A stretch of 64,000 nt of DNA from Deltaproteobacteria bacterium. GTDB taxonomy: Bacteria > Myxococcota > Myxococcia > Myxococcales > Anaeromyxobacteraceae. The stretch lies in assembly GCA_016214955.1 (NCBI GenBank), contig JACRMN010000022.1, positions 1 through 64,000 of the forward strand. Direction: 5' to 3'. Each line of letters opens with the position of its first letter. Position 1 is the first letter of the stretch. Of the stretch, positions 35,793-42,949 are shown piece by piece. The notes below the pieces were generated by a model, which saw nothing but the letters and a program-made list of their open reading frames with translations, ran no database searches and had not been told where the DNA came from. Made by a program: the position numbers and the translations under genes.

Positions 35793-37324
35793 GCGCCCCC
35801 GCCCCGCCTTCCCGCCGCTGGCTGCGGGGAGCGCGCCCGTCGCGCTTCGAGCTCTCCATCGCCCTGGCGCTGGTGCTGGCGGCGGTGCTGCCGCTCGGGG
35901 CCTCGCTGTGGCTGGCCTCTCGCCTGGCCGCCGAGAACCTGGCGCTGGGGCTGGACCCGCGGGTGGTGGACCGGCTCGAGGCAACGCCGGCGCTCTACGG
36001 CGACCTCTTCCAGGCCCGCAAGCAGCTCTACGCCCAGCAGGCCCGGGCCCTGGCGCAGGGCCTGCCCCGCAGCCCCGCCGCCGTCGGCCCCTACCTGCAG
36101 GCGGCGCTGGAGCGGACGCCGCGGCTGCGGCGGGCGGCGGTCCTGACCGAGGCCGGCGAGGTGGCGGCCGAGGCCGAGAACACGGCGCCCAACCCCGAGG
36201 GCGAGTGGCGCGAGGCGCCGGCGCGGGTGGCGCTCCCCGGAGGTGGGACGCTGGAGTGCGTCTTCGCCATCGAGGCCCACTTCTTCGCCGAGCTCGACGA
36301 GTCGCGGGAGCTGGCCGAGGCGATGGCCGGGGTGGAGGCCTTGCGGGCCGAGATCCAGCGCAGCTACGTCCGGGCCTTCGCGCTGCTGCTCTTCGCCTGG
36401 GCGCTGGTCGCCGGCCTGCTGGGCTGGTGGCTGGCGCGGCGCACCACCCGGCGGGTGACGGCGCTGGTGCGGGCCACCGGCGAGCTGGCGCGGGGCAACC
36501 TGGCGGTGCGGGTCGACCCGGGGCGCTCGGCGGACGAGGTGGCGGAGCTGGCGCGCGCCTTCAACACCATGGTGGCCGAGGTGCGGGAGAGCCGCGACCG
36601 CATCGTCTACCTGGAGAAGATCTCGGGATGGCAGGACGTGGCCCGGCGGCTGGCGCACGAGATCAAGAACCCGCTCACCCCCATCCAGCTCGCCTTCCAG
36701 CAGCTCGAGGCGCGCCACCGGCTGCTGGCCGCGCCCGACCCGGCCTTCGCGCGGCTCCTGGCCGAGGCCGGCGAGATCGTCCGCGAGGAGATCGGGACGC
36801 TGGAGCGGCTGGTGGGGGAGTTCTCGGCCTTCGCCAAGCTGCCCGAGGTGCGGCCCGAGCCCGCCGACCTCGGCGACTTCGCCGAGGAGTACGCGCGCGC
36901 CAGCCCGGCGGAGGGGCTGGCAGCGGGGCTGGAGGTGGTGCGCGCCGCCGGGCCCTGTCCGGTGGCGCTCGACAGGGCGCTGATGCGGACGGTGCTCGCC
37001 AACCTGGTGCGCAACGCCGCCGAGGCTTCGCGCCCGGAGCCGGCGCGGATCCACCTGGGCGTGTCGCGAACCACGGCCCGCGCGGTGCTGACGGTGGGCG
37101 ACGAGGGGCCGGGGATCCCGCCGGAGGTCCGCGAGCGGATCTTCGACCCCTACTTCACCACCAAGTCGGAAGGCACGGGCCTGGGCCTGGCCATCGCCAA
37201 GAAGATCGTGCTCCAGCACGGCGGCGAGATCGAGGTGGGCGGGCGGCCGGGCGGCGGGGCGCAGTTCACGCTCAGCTTCCCGCTCTCCTCGCCGTCCGCG
37301 GCCGGCCCGGCGCGCCCCTCCTAG
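35789..37324 (+). CDS. NtrY-like membrane histidine kinase
   Basis: Sensor kinase of 511 residues. Two membrane helices (about 22-45 and 190-212) bracket a periplasmic sensor of about 150 residues. HAMP follows (TALVRATGELARGNLAVRV), then the H-box VARRLAHEIKNPLTPIQLA, the N-box LANLVRNAAEA, DEGPGIPPEVRERIFDPY and GTGLGLAIAKKIV. No PAS domain was seen between HAMP and H-box. The immediate neighbourhood has no response regulator; the NtrC-family regulator at 53716 is a possible partner. Its TAG stop shares the CTAG at 37321-37324 with the convergent lipoprotein gene. Confidence 0.93.
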   Translation: MSAPAPPSRRWLRGARPSRFELSIALALVLAAVLPLGASLWLASRLAAENLALGLDPRVVDRLEATPALYGDLFQARKQLYAQQARALAQGLPRSPAAVGPYLQAALERTPRLRRAAVLTEAGEVAAEAENTAPNPEGEWREAPARVALPGGGTLECVFAIEAHFFAELDESRELAEAMAGVEALRAEIQRSYVRAFALLLFAWALVAGLLGWWLARRTTRRVTALVRATGELARGNLAVRVDPGRSADEVAELARAFNTMVAEVRESRDRIVYLEKISGWQDVARRLAHEIKNPLTPIQLAFQQLEARHRLLAAPDPAFARLLAEAGEIVREEIGTLERLVGEFSAFAKLPEVRPEPADLGDFAEEYARASPAEGLAAGLEVVRAAGPCPVALDRALMRTVLANLVRNAAEASRPEPARIHLGVSRTTARAVLTVGDEGPGIPPEVRERIFDPYFTTKSEGTGLGLAIAKKIVLQHGGEIEVGGRPGGGAQFTLSFPLSSPSAAGPARPS

Positions 37325-38388
37325 GGACGCAGGGCCACCTCCCGGGTCACCCAGGCCGTCCCGCCCCGCAGGTCGCGAACCACCACCGCCACCAGCGCCC
37401 GCCCACCGCCGGCCACGTCGCCGGCGGCCAGGCGCCACTCGTCGGGCTCCGGCTCGCGGGTGTGGAGCACGTCGATCTCCCCGGCTGTGGAGAACCAGGA
37501 GTAGACCCACTCCTCGGGCGCCCGCCCCACCGGCGCACCCGAGGCGTCGAGGGTGGTCTCCAGGTCGTGGAGGGCGCCGGCGTCGGGTGGGAGCAGCGGG
37601 CGCAGCGCCCAGCGCCCGGCCCCGAGCGGGCTCGGCGGCGCCTCGCCCAGGGCAGCACCGCTGGCGGCGATGCCGGCGACGGCCGGGTTGCGGTTGGGCG
37701 CGTCGGGCGCCTCGGGGCCGCGGACGTGCACGCGCTTCTCGGCCAGCACGTGCTCGCGCTCCCCCCAGAGGCGCGCCAGGCCGGCGCCGAGCCGGGCCGC
37801 GGGACAGCCGCCCGGCGCCGCGCCGGCGAGCTCGTCGGGCGCGGCGTCGACGGCGAAGGCCAGGACTGGCGCGAAGGTCCCCAGGGCCCGCTCCGGCGAG
37901 CCCCGCGGGAGCCCGCCGAACCCGTAGCCGGGCGGCAGCGCCAGGGCGGGTGGCGGGAAGTCCACCACCGTGCCGTCCAACGTCGCCCGGGCCGGGCCGC
38001 AGGCTCCGGCGGAGCAGACCTCGGCGCCTGCGAACACCACCGGGGCCACCGCCGCGCCCGGGCAGGCGGCGCGCGTGGCCTCCACGGCCAGCGCCGCGGG
38101 GTCGCGCAGGGTGGCGAGGGTGGTGCAGGGCGTGGGCGAGGAGTCAGGCCCGGGGAGGCAGGCGACGTAGAGCACCGTGGCCGGCCGGGCGGAGAGGTCG
38201 CCGCGCAGGACCAGGGCGGTGAGGGCGGCGCGATCGGGCGCTGCCGCCGTGGCGGAGGGCGGCTCGATCTCCGGCGGGTCGGCGCGCACCGCCAGCAGGC
38301 GCAGCTTCTCCACGCGGGAGGCGGGATCGAAGTCGGGGGAGCAGGCGGCGAGCGCCAGGACGGCGAGGGCGAGCGGGATGCGGAACAT
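37321..38388 (-). CDS. Lipoprotein of unknown function linked to TonB receptor
   Basis: A 355-residue predicted lipoprotein: signal FRIPLALAVLALAACS with lipobox Cys at about residue 16. The mature part has several Cys pairs (YVACLPGP, TPCTTL, RAACPGA, AEVCSAGACG) and Ig- or fibronectin-like strands near the end (EWVYSWFSTAGEIDVLHT). No family recognised. It lies 37 nt after the TonB-dependent receptor as the last gene of exbB-exbD-tonB-receptor, suggesting a surface or periplasmic helper for uptake. Its stop overlaps the convergent kinase stop. Confidence 0.75.
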   Translation of the reverse strand: MFRIPLALAVLALAACSPDFDPASRVEKLRLLAVRADPPEIEPPSATAAAPDRAALTALVLRGDLSARPATVLYVACLPGPDSSPTPCTTLATLRDPAALAVEATRAACPGAAVAPVVFAGAEVCSAGACGPARATLDGTVVDFPPPALALPPGYGFGGLPRGSPERALGTFAPVLAFAVDAAPDELAGAAPGGCPAARLGAGLARLWGEREHVLAEKRVHVRGPEAPDAPNRNPAVAGIAASGAALGEAPPSPLGAGRWALRPLLPPDAGALHDLETTLDASGAPVGRAPEEWVYSWFSTAGEIDVLHTREPEPDEWRLAAGDVAGGGRALVAVVVRDLRGGTAWVTREVALRP

Positions 38389-38425
38389 GGGCGACTCCTG
38401 GAGTGGCGGGACGCGCGGGCCGGGT

Positions 38426-40960
38426 TCAGTACTCGGCGCGGATCCCGAAGGCGGGAAAGAGCGGCAGCCCCGAGGCCCAGCCCTGGCGCGAGTAGTCGTA
38501 ACTGTAGGCGGCCAGCTCGGGGTTCTTCCGGTTGGTGGCGTTCTGCACCTCGAGGTAGGCGGAGAGGATCCAGGTCTTCCAGGTCCAGCGCTTGTCGACC
38601 CGCAGGTCGAGCTGGAAGAAGGGCGGCGTGCGGGCCCCCGCCGCCAGCTCCGGCACCGGCTGGTAGCTGCCGCCGTCGGCGTCGAGGAGGGCGCCCAGGA
38701 CCCGCCGGTAGGGGTTGCCGCTGGTGTACCGGAGCCGGAACCCGGCCGAGAGCCCCTGCCACACCTCGGGCAGCTCCACCGTGCCCAGGGCGGTGAGGTT
38801 GTGGGGCTGGTCGAAGGCGTCGCCGGTGGGCACGAGCGTGCCGCCCACCACCTGCTGGTGGCGGACGCTGCGGGAGTAGGAGTAGGAGAGCCAGCCACCG
38901 AAGCGGCCGCCCGGGGCCCAGCGCAGCAGCAGCTCGGCACCGGTGACCTGGCCGGTGCCCAGGTTGGCGTAGCGCTCCGGCCCCTCCACCGGCAGCGCCA
39001 GGTCGAAGAGCTGCTTGCGGTAGAGCTGCAGGTCGAGCGAGACCGGGCCGGCGACGCGCTGCTCGAGCCCGAGCATGAAGTGGCGCGCCCCCTCGGGCCC
39101 GAGCCGCGGGTTGCCCCACTGCTCGGTGCGGTAGGCCGCGGCCTGCACCGGCTGGTGGTACAGGCCGGCGCCCCCCTTGAGCGTGGTCCCCTCGCGCGGC
39201 GACCACCGGACGCCGAGCCGGGGGTCGAGCCACCGGGCGGCGCCCAGGATGGTGTAGCGGTCGCCCCGCAGCCCGGCGACGACCTGGAGCGAGGCGGCCG
39301 GGCTCCACCGGGCCTCGGCCCAGGCGCCGGCCTCCGTGCCGCGGAGCCGGAGCTCGGCGCGGACGCGGGGCGCGTCGGGCGACGGCAGCTGGTTGGGCGG
39401 GGGGATGAGGGGGAACTCGACGCGCAGGTGGGCGCGGGGCAGGAAGCGGGCGTCGACGCCCACCGCCAGGCCCAGCGACGCGGAGAGGTCGTGCGAGGTC
39501 TCGGCGCGCAGGTTGGTGATGTGGAGCTGGTCCCGCTCCGAGCCCACCGAGCCCATCTGGCGGGAAACGTCGAAGTAGGCCTGCGCCACGGCCAGGCGGG
39601 CCCGGGTCGCGTCCGAGAAGCGGTGCTCCCAGCTGGCGGCCCCCTGCACGAAGGCGTTGCCGAGCCGCAGCGCACCCTGGCGCAGGTTGCCGCCCAGCTC
39701 CATGCCGGTGAGCTCCATGCGGTCGTCCGAGCCCGTGACCGAGAGGCGCAGGGCGTCGTCGGGGCCGGGGCGCCAGGCCAGGCGCGCCTGGTAGTCGTAG
39801 TAGCGGGGCGCCACCGCCACGCCGAAGTCCTTGCTGCTCCGGGCCGCCTCGCGGACGACGGCGTCGGCGTAGGAGCGGCGCAGCCCCACCGAGAGCGTGG
39901 CGCCCTCGCCCACCGGCCCCTCGGCGAAGGCCATGGCGTGGAAGAGGTTGGCGTCGGCCACCAGGTGGAGCTTCCGCTGCGGATCGCGGGTGCGCAGCTC
40001 GACCATGCCGCCGGTGGCCCTGCCGTGCCGCACGCCGAAGTTCCCGGCCTCGAAGTCCACCGCCTCCACCGCCTCGGCGGGCACGATGCTGGTGAGGCCG
40101 CCGAAGTGGAAGATGGTGGGCACCTCGACGCCGTCCACGTAGACGCGGGTGTCGCCGGGGTTGCCTCCGCGCACCACCAGCAGGCCCAGCCCCCCGGGCG
40201 CCCGGGCCACGCCGGGCAGGTTCTGCACCACCTTGACGGTGTCGCCGGAGACGCCGGCCACGCGCGAGAGCTCGCCCGAGGTGACCGTGACGGTGGTGAC
40301 CTCCTTGCGCTCCCGCTCCCCGACGACCACCGCCTGGTAGGGGTCGTCGAGAGCCCGGAGCAGGTAGTAGCGGGCCTCGACCGCCTTGCCGGCCTCCAGG
40401 AGCTCCTCGGTGACGAAGCGCTCGTGGCCCGGGTCGGAGAGGGAGACGGCACAGGGGCCAGGCGGGAGGTCGAGGAGGGCGAAGCGCCCGTCGCCGCCGG
40501 AGATGCCGGTCTTCCCGCAGGCGGCGACGAGCGCGCCCGGGATCGGCTCGCGGGTGCCGCGCTCCAGCACCTGCCCGCGGAGGATGGCCCGGGGCGCGGG
40601 GGGAGGCGCCGCGGGCGCCTCGAAGCGGAAGCGGTACTCGATGACGACCGCGGATGGGCTGCCGTCGACCTCGGCCGGCGAGAACCGCAGGCGGCGGCCG
40701 GCCTCCAGGGCCGCCTCGTCGAAGCCGTCGCCGGCGGGCTGCAGCACCCGCGCGGCCGCCACCCGGCCCTCGGCGCTGAGCTCCAGCTCCAGCACCACCT
40801 CGGCGGAGCGGCCGGCGGCCCGGGCGGCGGGCGGATAAACGGGGGCGGCGGGCTCGACGACCGCGGGGGCGCGGGTGAGCGCTCCCGGGGACTGGGCGAC
40901 GGCGAGGCCGGGCCCGGCGGCGGCGAGCGCGAGGAGGAGCAACGGCGTGGGGGGACGCAT
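38426..40960 (-). CDS. TonB-dependent outer-membrane receptor with N-terminal TonB-C-like domain
   Basis: Outer-membrane active transporter of 844 residues. After a signal peptide (about 1-24), residues about 35-110 look like a TonB C-terminal domain (VYPPAARAAGRSAEVVLELE; FDEAALEAGRRLRFSPAE). A carboxypeptidase-regulatory-like beta-sandwich follows (ILRGQVLERGTREPIPGALV), then the plug (VVQNLPGVARAPGGLGLLVV; RVYVDGVEVPTIFHFGG) and a 22-strand barrel ending GIRAEY. The ligand is unknown. It lies 5 nt after tonB in the exbB-exbD-tonB operon. The added TonB-like domain is unusual for receptors. Confidence 0.92.
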   Translation of the reverse strand: MRPPTPLLLLALAAAGPGLAVAQSPGALTRAPAVVEPAAPVYPPAARAAGRSAEVVLELELSAEGRVAAARVLQPAGDGFDEAALEAGRRLRFSPAEVDGSPSAVVIEYRFRFEAPAAPPPAPRAILRGQVLERGTREPIPGALVAACGKTGISGGDGRFALLDLPPGPCAVSLSDPGHERFVTEELLEAGKAVEARYYLLRALDDPYQAVVVGERERKEVTTVTVTSGELSRVAGVSGDTVKVVQNLPGVARAPGGLGLLVVRGGNPGDTRVYVDGVEVPTIFHFGGLTSIVPAEAVEAVDFEAGNFGVRHGRATGGMVELRTRDPQRKLHLVADANLFHAMAFAEGPVGEGATLSVGLRRSYADAVVREAARSSKDFGVAVAPRYYDYQARLAWRPGPDDALRLSVTGSDDRMELTGMELGGNLRQGALRLGNAFVQGAASWEHRFSDATRARLAVAQAYFDVSRQMGSVGSERDQLHITNLRAETSHDLSASLGLAVGVDARFLPRAHLRVEFPLIPPPNQLPSPDAPRVRAELRLRGTEAGAWAEARWSPAASLQVVAGLRGDRYTILGAARWLDPRLGVRWSPREGTTLKGGAGLYHQPVQAAAYRTEQWGNPRLGPEGARHFMLGLEQRVAGPVSLDLQLYRKQLFDLALPVEGPERYANLGTGQVTGAELLLRWAPGGRFGGWLSYSYSRSVRHQQVVGGTLVPTGDAFDQPHNLTALGTVELPEVWQGLSAGFRLRYTSGNPYRRVLGALLDADGGSYQPVPELAAGARTPPFFQLDLRVDKRWTWKTWILSAYLEVQNATNRKNPELAAYSYDYSRQGWASGLPLFPAFGIRAEY

Positions 40961-40965
40961 GCGGT

Positions 40966-41685
40966 TCACTCCAGGAAGAAGGTGTAGGTGAAGCGGATCT
41001 CGGTCTCGATCGGCCGGCCGCCGGCGGTGGCAGGGGCGAAGCGGAAGAGGCGCGCCCCCTCGGCCGCGGCGGCCGCCAGCGCCGGGGCGGGCGCCGAGAG
41101 GACGCGCACCCCGGCGACGGCGCCGGCGGCGTCGATGCGCAGGAGCAGGACCACCTGCCCCTCCGCGCCCGCGCGCCGGGCCTCGGGGGGGTACGGAATG
41201 CGGGGGAGCACCAGCGGGCGCGCCGGGGTGGGGGCCAGGCCAGCGACGGGCGCCGCCGGGAGCGCCTGCACCGACGCCGGGTCGGCGGCAGTGGCCCCGG
41301 CGCGCCCCAGCGCGGTGTTGCCGGCGCCCATGGCGAAGCCGCCCGCCCCCACCGTGGCGCCCAGGGAGATGCCGACGCGCGGAGGCGGCGGCGCGGCCGA
41401 GGGCGGGGGAGCCGGCGCCGGGGCCGGGGCCGGCGGGGGCGCGGCGCGGGCCAGGGCGGGCCGCTCGCGGCGGGGCGGAGGCGCGGGGCGCGCCGGAAGG
41501 GCGGCGGGCGGAGCCGGACGCGGCGGCGGCGCCCGGCGGACCACCTCGAGCTCCACGTGCCGCGGCGGCCGGGCCGCCGGGGCGCTGAGCCCCAGGCCCC
41601 ATGCCGCGCCGTGCAGCCCGGCCGAGAGGGCCACGGCGGCGAGGAGCGGCCCACCGCGGTGCCGGCGCATGAGGAGCGGTCCCAT
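40966..41685 (-). CDS. tonB: Energy transducer TonB
   Basis: Periplasm-spanning protein that passes proton-motive-force energy from ExbB/ExbD to the outer-membrane receptor. 239 residues: an N-terminal anchor helix (LLAAVALSAGLHGAAWGLGL), a long Pro/Ala-rich spacer, then the C-terminal domain (RIPYPPEARRAGAEGQVVLL ... FRFAPATAGGRPIETEIRFT). Start 41685 is 3 nt after the exbD stop; ATG 41670 is an alternative. The same TonB-C fold appears in the adjacent receptor. Confidence 0.93.
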   Translation of the reverse strand: MGPLLMRRHRGGPLLAAVALSAGLHGAAWGLGLSAPAARPPRHVELEVVRRAPPPRPAPPAALPARPAPPPRRERPALARAAPPPAPAPAPAPPPSAAPPPPRVGISLGATVGAGGFAMGAGNTALGRAGATAADPASVQALPAAPVAGLAPTPARPLVLPRIPYPPEARRAGAEGQVVLLLRIDAAGAVAGVRVLSAPAPALAAAAAEGARLFRFAPATAGGRPIETEIRFTYTFFLE

Positions 41686-41688
41686 GCC

Positions 41689-42114
41689 CTACCCGCCCTG
41701 CCCCGCGCCCTCGGGCAGCACCACGTCGATGGCGAAGCGCACCATCCCCTCGCCCTTCACGAGGTCGATGACCTCCACGACGCGGCCGTGGGAGGTGGCG
41801 CGGTCGGCGCTGATGAGGGCCCGCGCCTCGGGGCTCCGCGCCACCGCCTGGCGCACCGCACGGCGCGCCTCCTCGGGGGAGGCCGGCGCGCCATCCACGA
41901 AGAGCAGGCCGCCGGCATCGACCGCGAAGGCCACCGTGGGCGGGAGCGCCTCGCCGCCGGCTGCGGCGCGCGGCAGGTCCACGGCAATCTCCCGGCGCGC
42001 CACGTAGGTGGCGGTGACCATGAAGATGATGAGCAGCACCAGCATGATGTCGACGAGGGGCGTGACGTTGATGGCGGCGATGGGCTCGTCGCCCTCTTCC
42101 AGGTGGATGGCCAT
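41689..42114 (-). CDS. exbD: Biopolymer transport protein ExbD
   Basis: Component of the ExbB-ExbD proton channel. 141 residues. The single membrane helix carries the essential Asp in INVTPLVDIMLVLLIIFMV. The periplasmic domain contains the ALISADRATSHGRVVEVIDL block typical of ExbD/TolR. It lies 10 nt after exbB and 3 nt before tonB. Confidence 0.95.
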   Translation of the reverse strand: MAIHLEEGDEPIAAINVTPLVDIMLVLLIIFMVTATYVARREIAVDLPRAAAGGEALPPTVAFAVDAGGLLFVDGAPASPEEARRAVRQAVARSPEARALISADRATSHGRVVEVIDLVKGEGMVRFAIDVVLPEGAGQGG

Positions 42115-42124
42115 GGCGGGCTCC

Positions 42125-42820
42125 CTAGCTGCCGGCGGCGGCGTCGAGGATCCCGGGCCCGCCGGCGGAGGCCCGGGCGCGGGCCAGGGCCAGCGCCCGC
42201 ACGTCGTCTCGCGCCAGGTGAGAGGCCAGGGCGTGGGCCAGGGCCTCGCTGGTGGAGACCAGGGTGCGGAGGCGGCGGCTGAAGGCGTTGAAGGCCGCCA
42301 CCGCCGGGATGGCCACGAAGATGCCCACGGCGGTGGCCACCAGGGCCTCGGAGAGGCCGGCCATCACCGCCGTGGCGCCCGCGTTCTGCGCCGAGCCCAC
42401 CCCGAGGTCGGCGAAGGCCTTGATGATGCCGACCACCGTCCCGAACAGGCCGAGGAAGGGGGCGTTGGAGCCGAGCGTGGCCAGGAAGCCCATGCCGCGC
42501 TCGTAGGCCGGCCGCTCGCGCCGCACCGCGCAGGCGACCCGCTCGGCCACGCTGGCCGGGCCGCCCTCGGCGGCGTCGAGCGCCGCCTCCACCACCCTGG
42601 CCTCCAGGCCGCGCTGGCCGCGGAGCCGCTCCCGGGCGGCGAAGGCGTCGCCGGCCGCCAGGAGCGGCAGGAGCTCGTCGCCACGGCTGCGGCCGTGGCG
42701 CAGGAAGAAGATCCAGCGCTCCAGGATCACCGCCACCGAGGCCACGGAGAGGAGCATCAGCGCGTAGAGCACCCACTCGGCGCCGGCGCGGGTCAGGGCA
42801 TCGAACAGCTGTCGGGTCAT
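42125..42820 (-). CDS. exbB: Biopolymer transport protein ExbB (MotA/TolQ family)
   Basis: Proton-channel scaffold of the TonB system. 231 residues, three membrane helices: about 12-32 (WVLYALMLLSVASVAVILER), then two near 115-190 with the conserved APFLGLFGTVVGIIKAF and ALVATAVGIFVAIPAVAAFN. The start ATG 42820 follows a GAGAGG ribosome site; an in-frame upstream ATG at 42916 would overlap the hairpins. First gene of the uptake operon. Confidence 0.95.
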   Translation of the reverse strand: MTRQLFDALTRAGAEWVLYALMLLSVASVAVILERWIFFLRHGRSRGDELLPLLAAGDAFAARERLRGQRGLEARVVEAALDAAEGGPASVAERVACAVRRERPAYERGMGFLATLGSNAPFLGLFGTVVGIIKAFADLGVGSAQNAGATAVMAGLSEALVATAVGIFVAIPAVAAFNAFSRRLRTLVSTSEALAHALASHLARDDVRALALARARASAGGPGILDAAAGS

Positions 42821-42858
42821 GGCTTCGCCTCTCGCGCCCTCGGCGCGGTTCGGGTTGT

Positions 42859-42905
42859 CCCGGGCGCACCTCGCCCGGGGCCGGCCCCCGTGCGTCGGGG
42901 GCCGG
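42859..42905. terminator. Two tandem perfect hairpins between caspase gene and exbB
   Basis: CCCGGGCG (42859-42866) pairs with CGCCCGGG (42872-42879) around a 5-nt loop. One base later, CCGGCCCCCG (42881-42890) pairs with CGGGGGCCGG (42896-42905) around TGCGT. Both have perfect arms. They lie 45 nt after the caspase-like gene stop and 39 nt before exbB on the same strand. A transcription terminator for the sigma/caspase operon or a structured exbB leader is likely; there is no U-tract. Confidence 0.6.
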
Positions 42906-42949
42906 TCGATGTTCACGGGTGGCCGGTGGTCAGGCCGTGGCCGCGGGGA

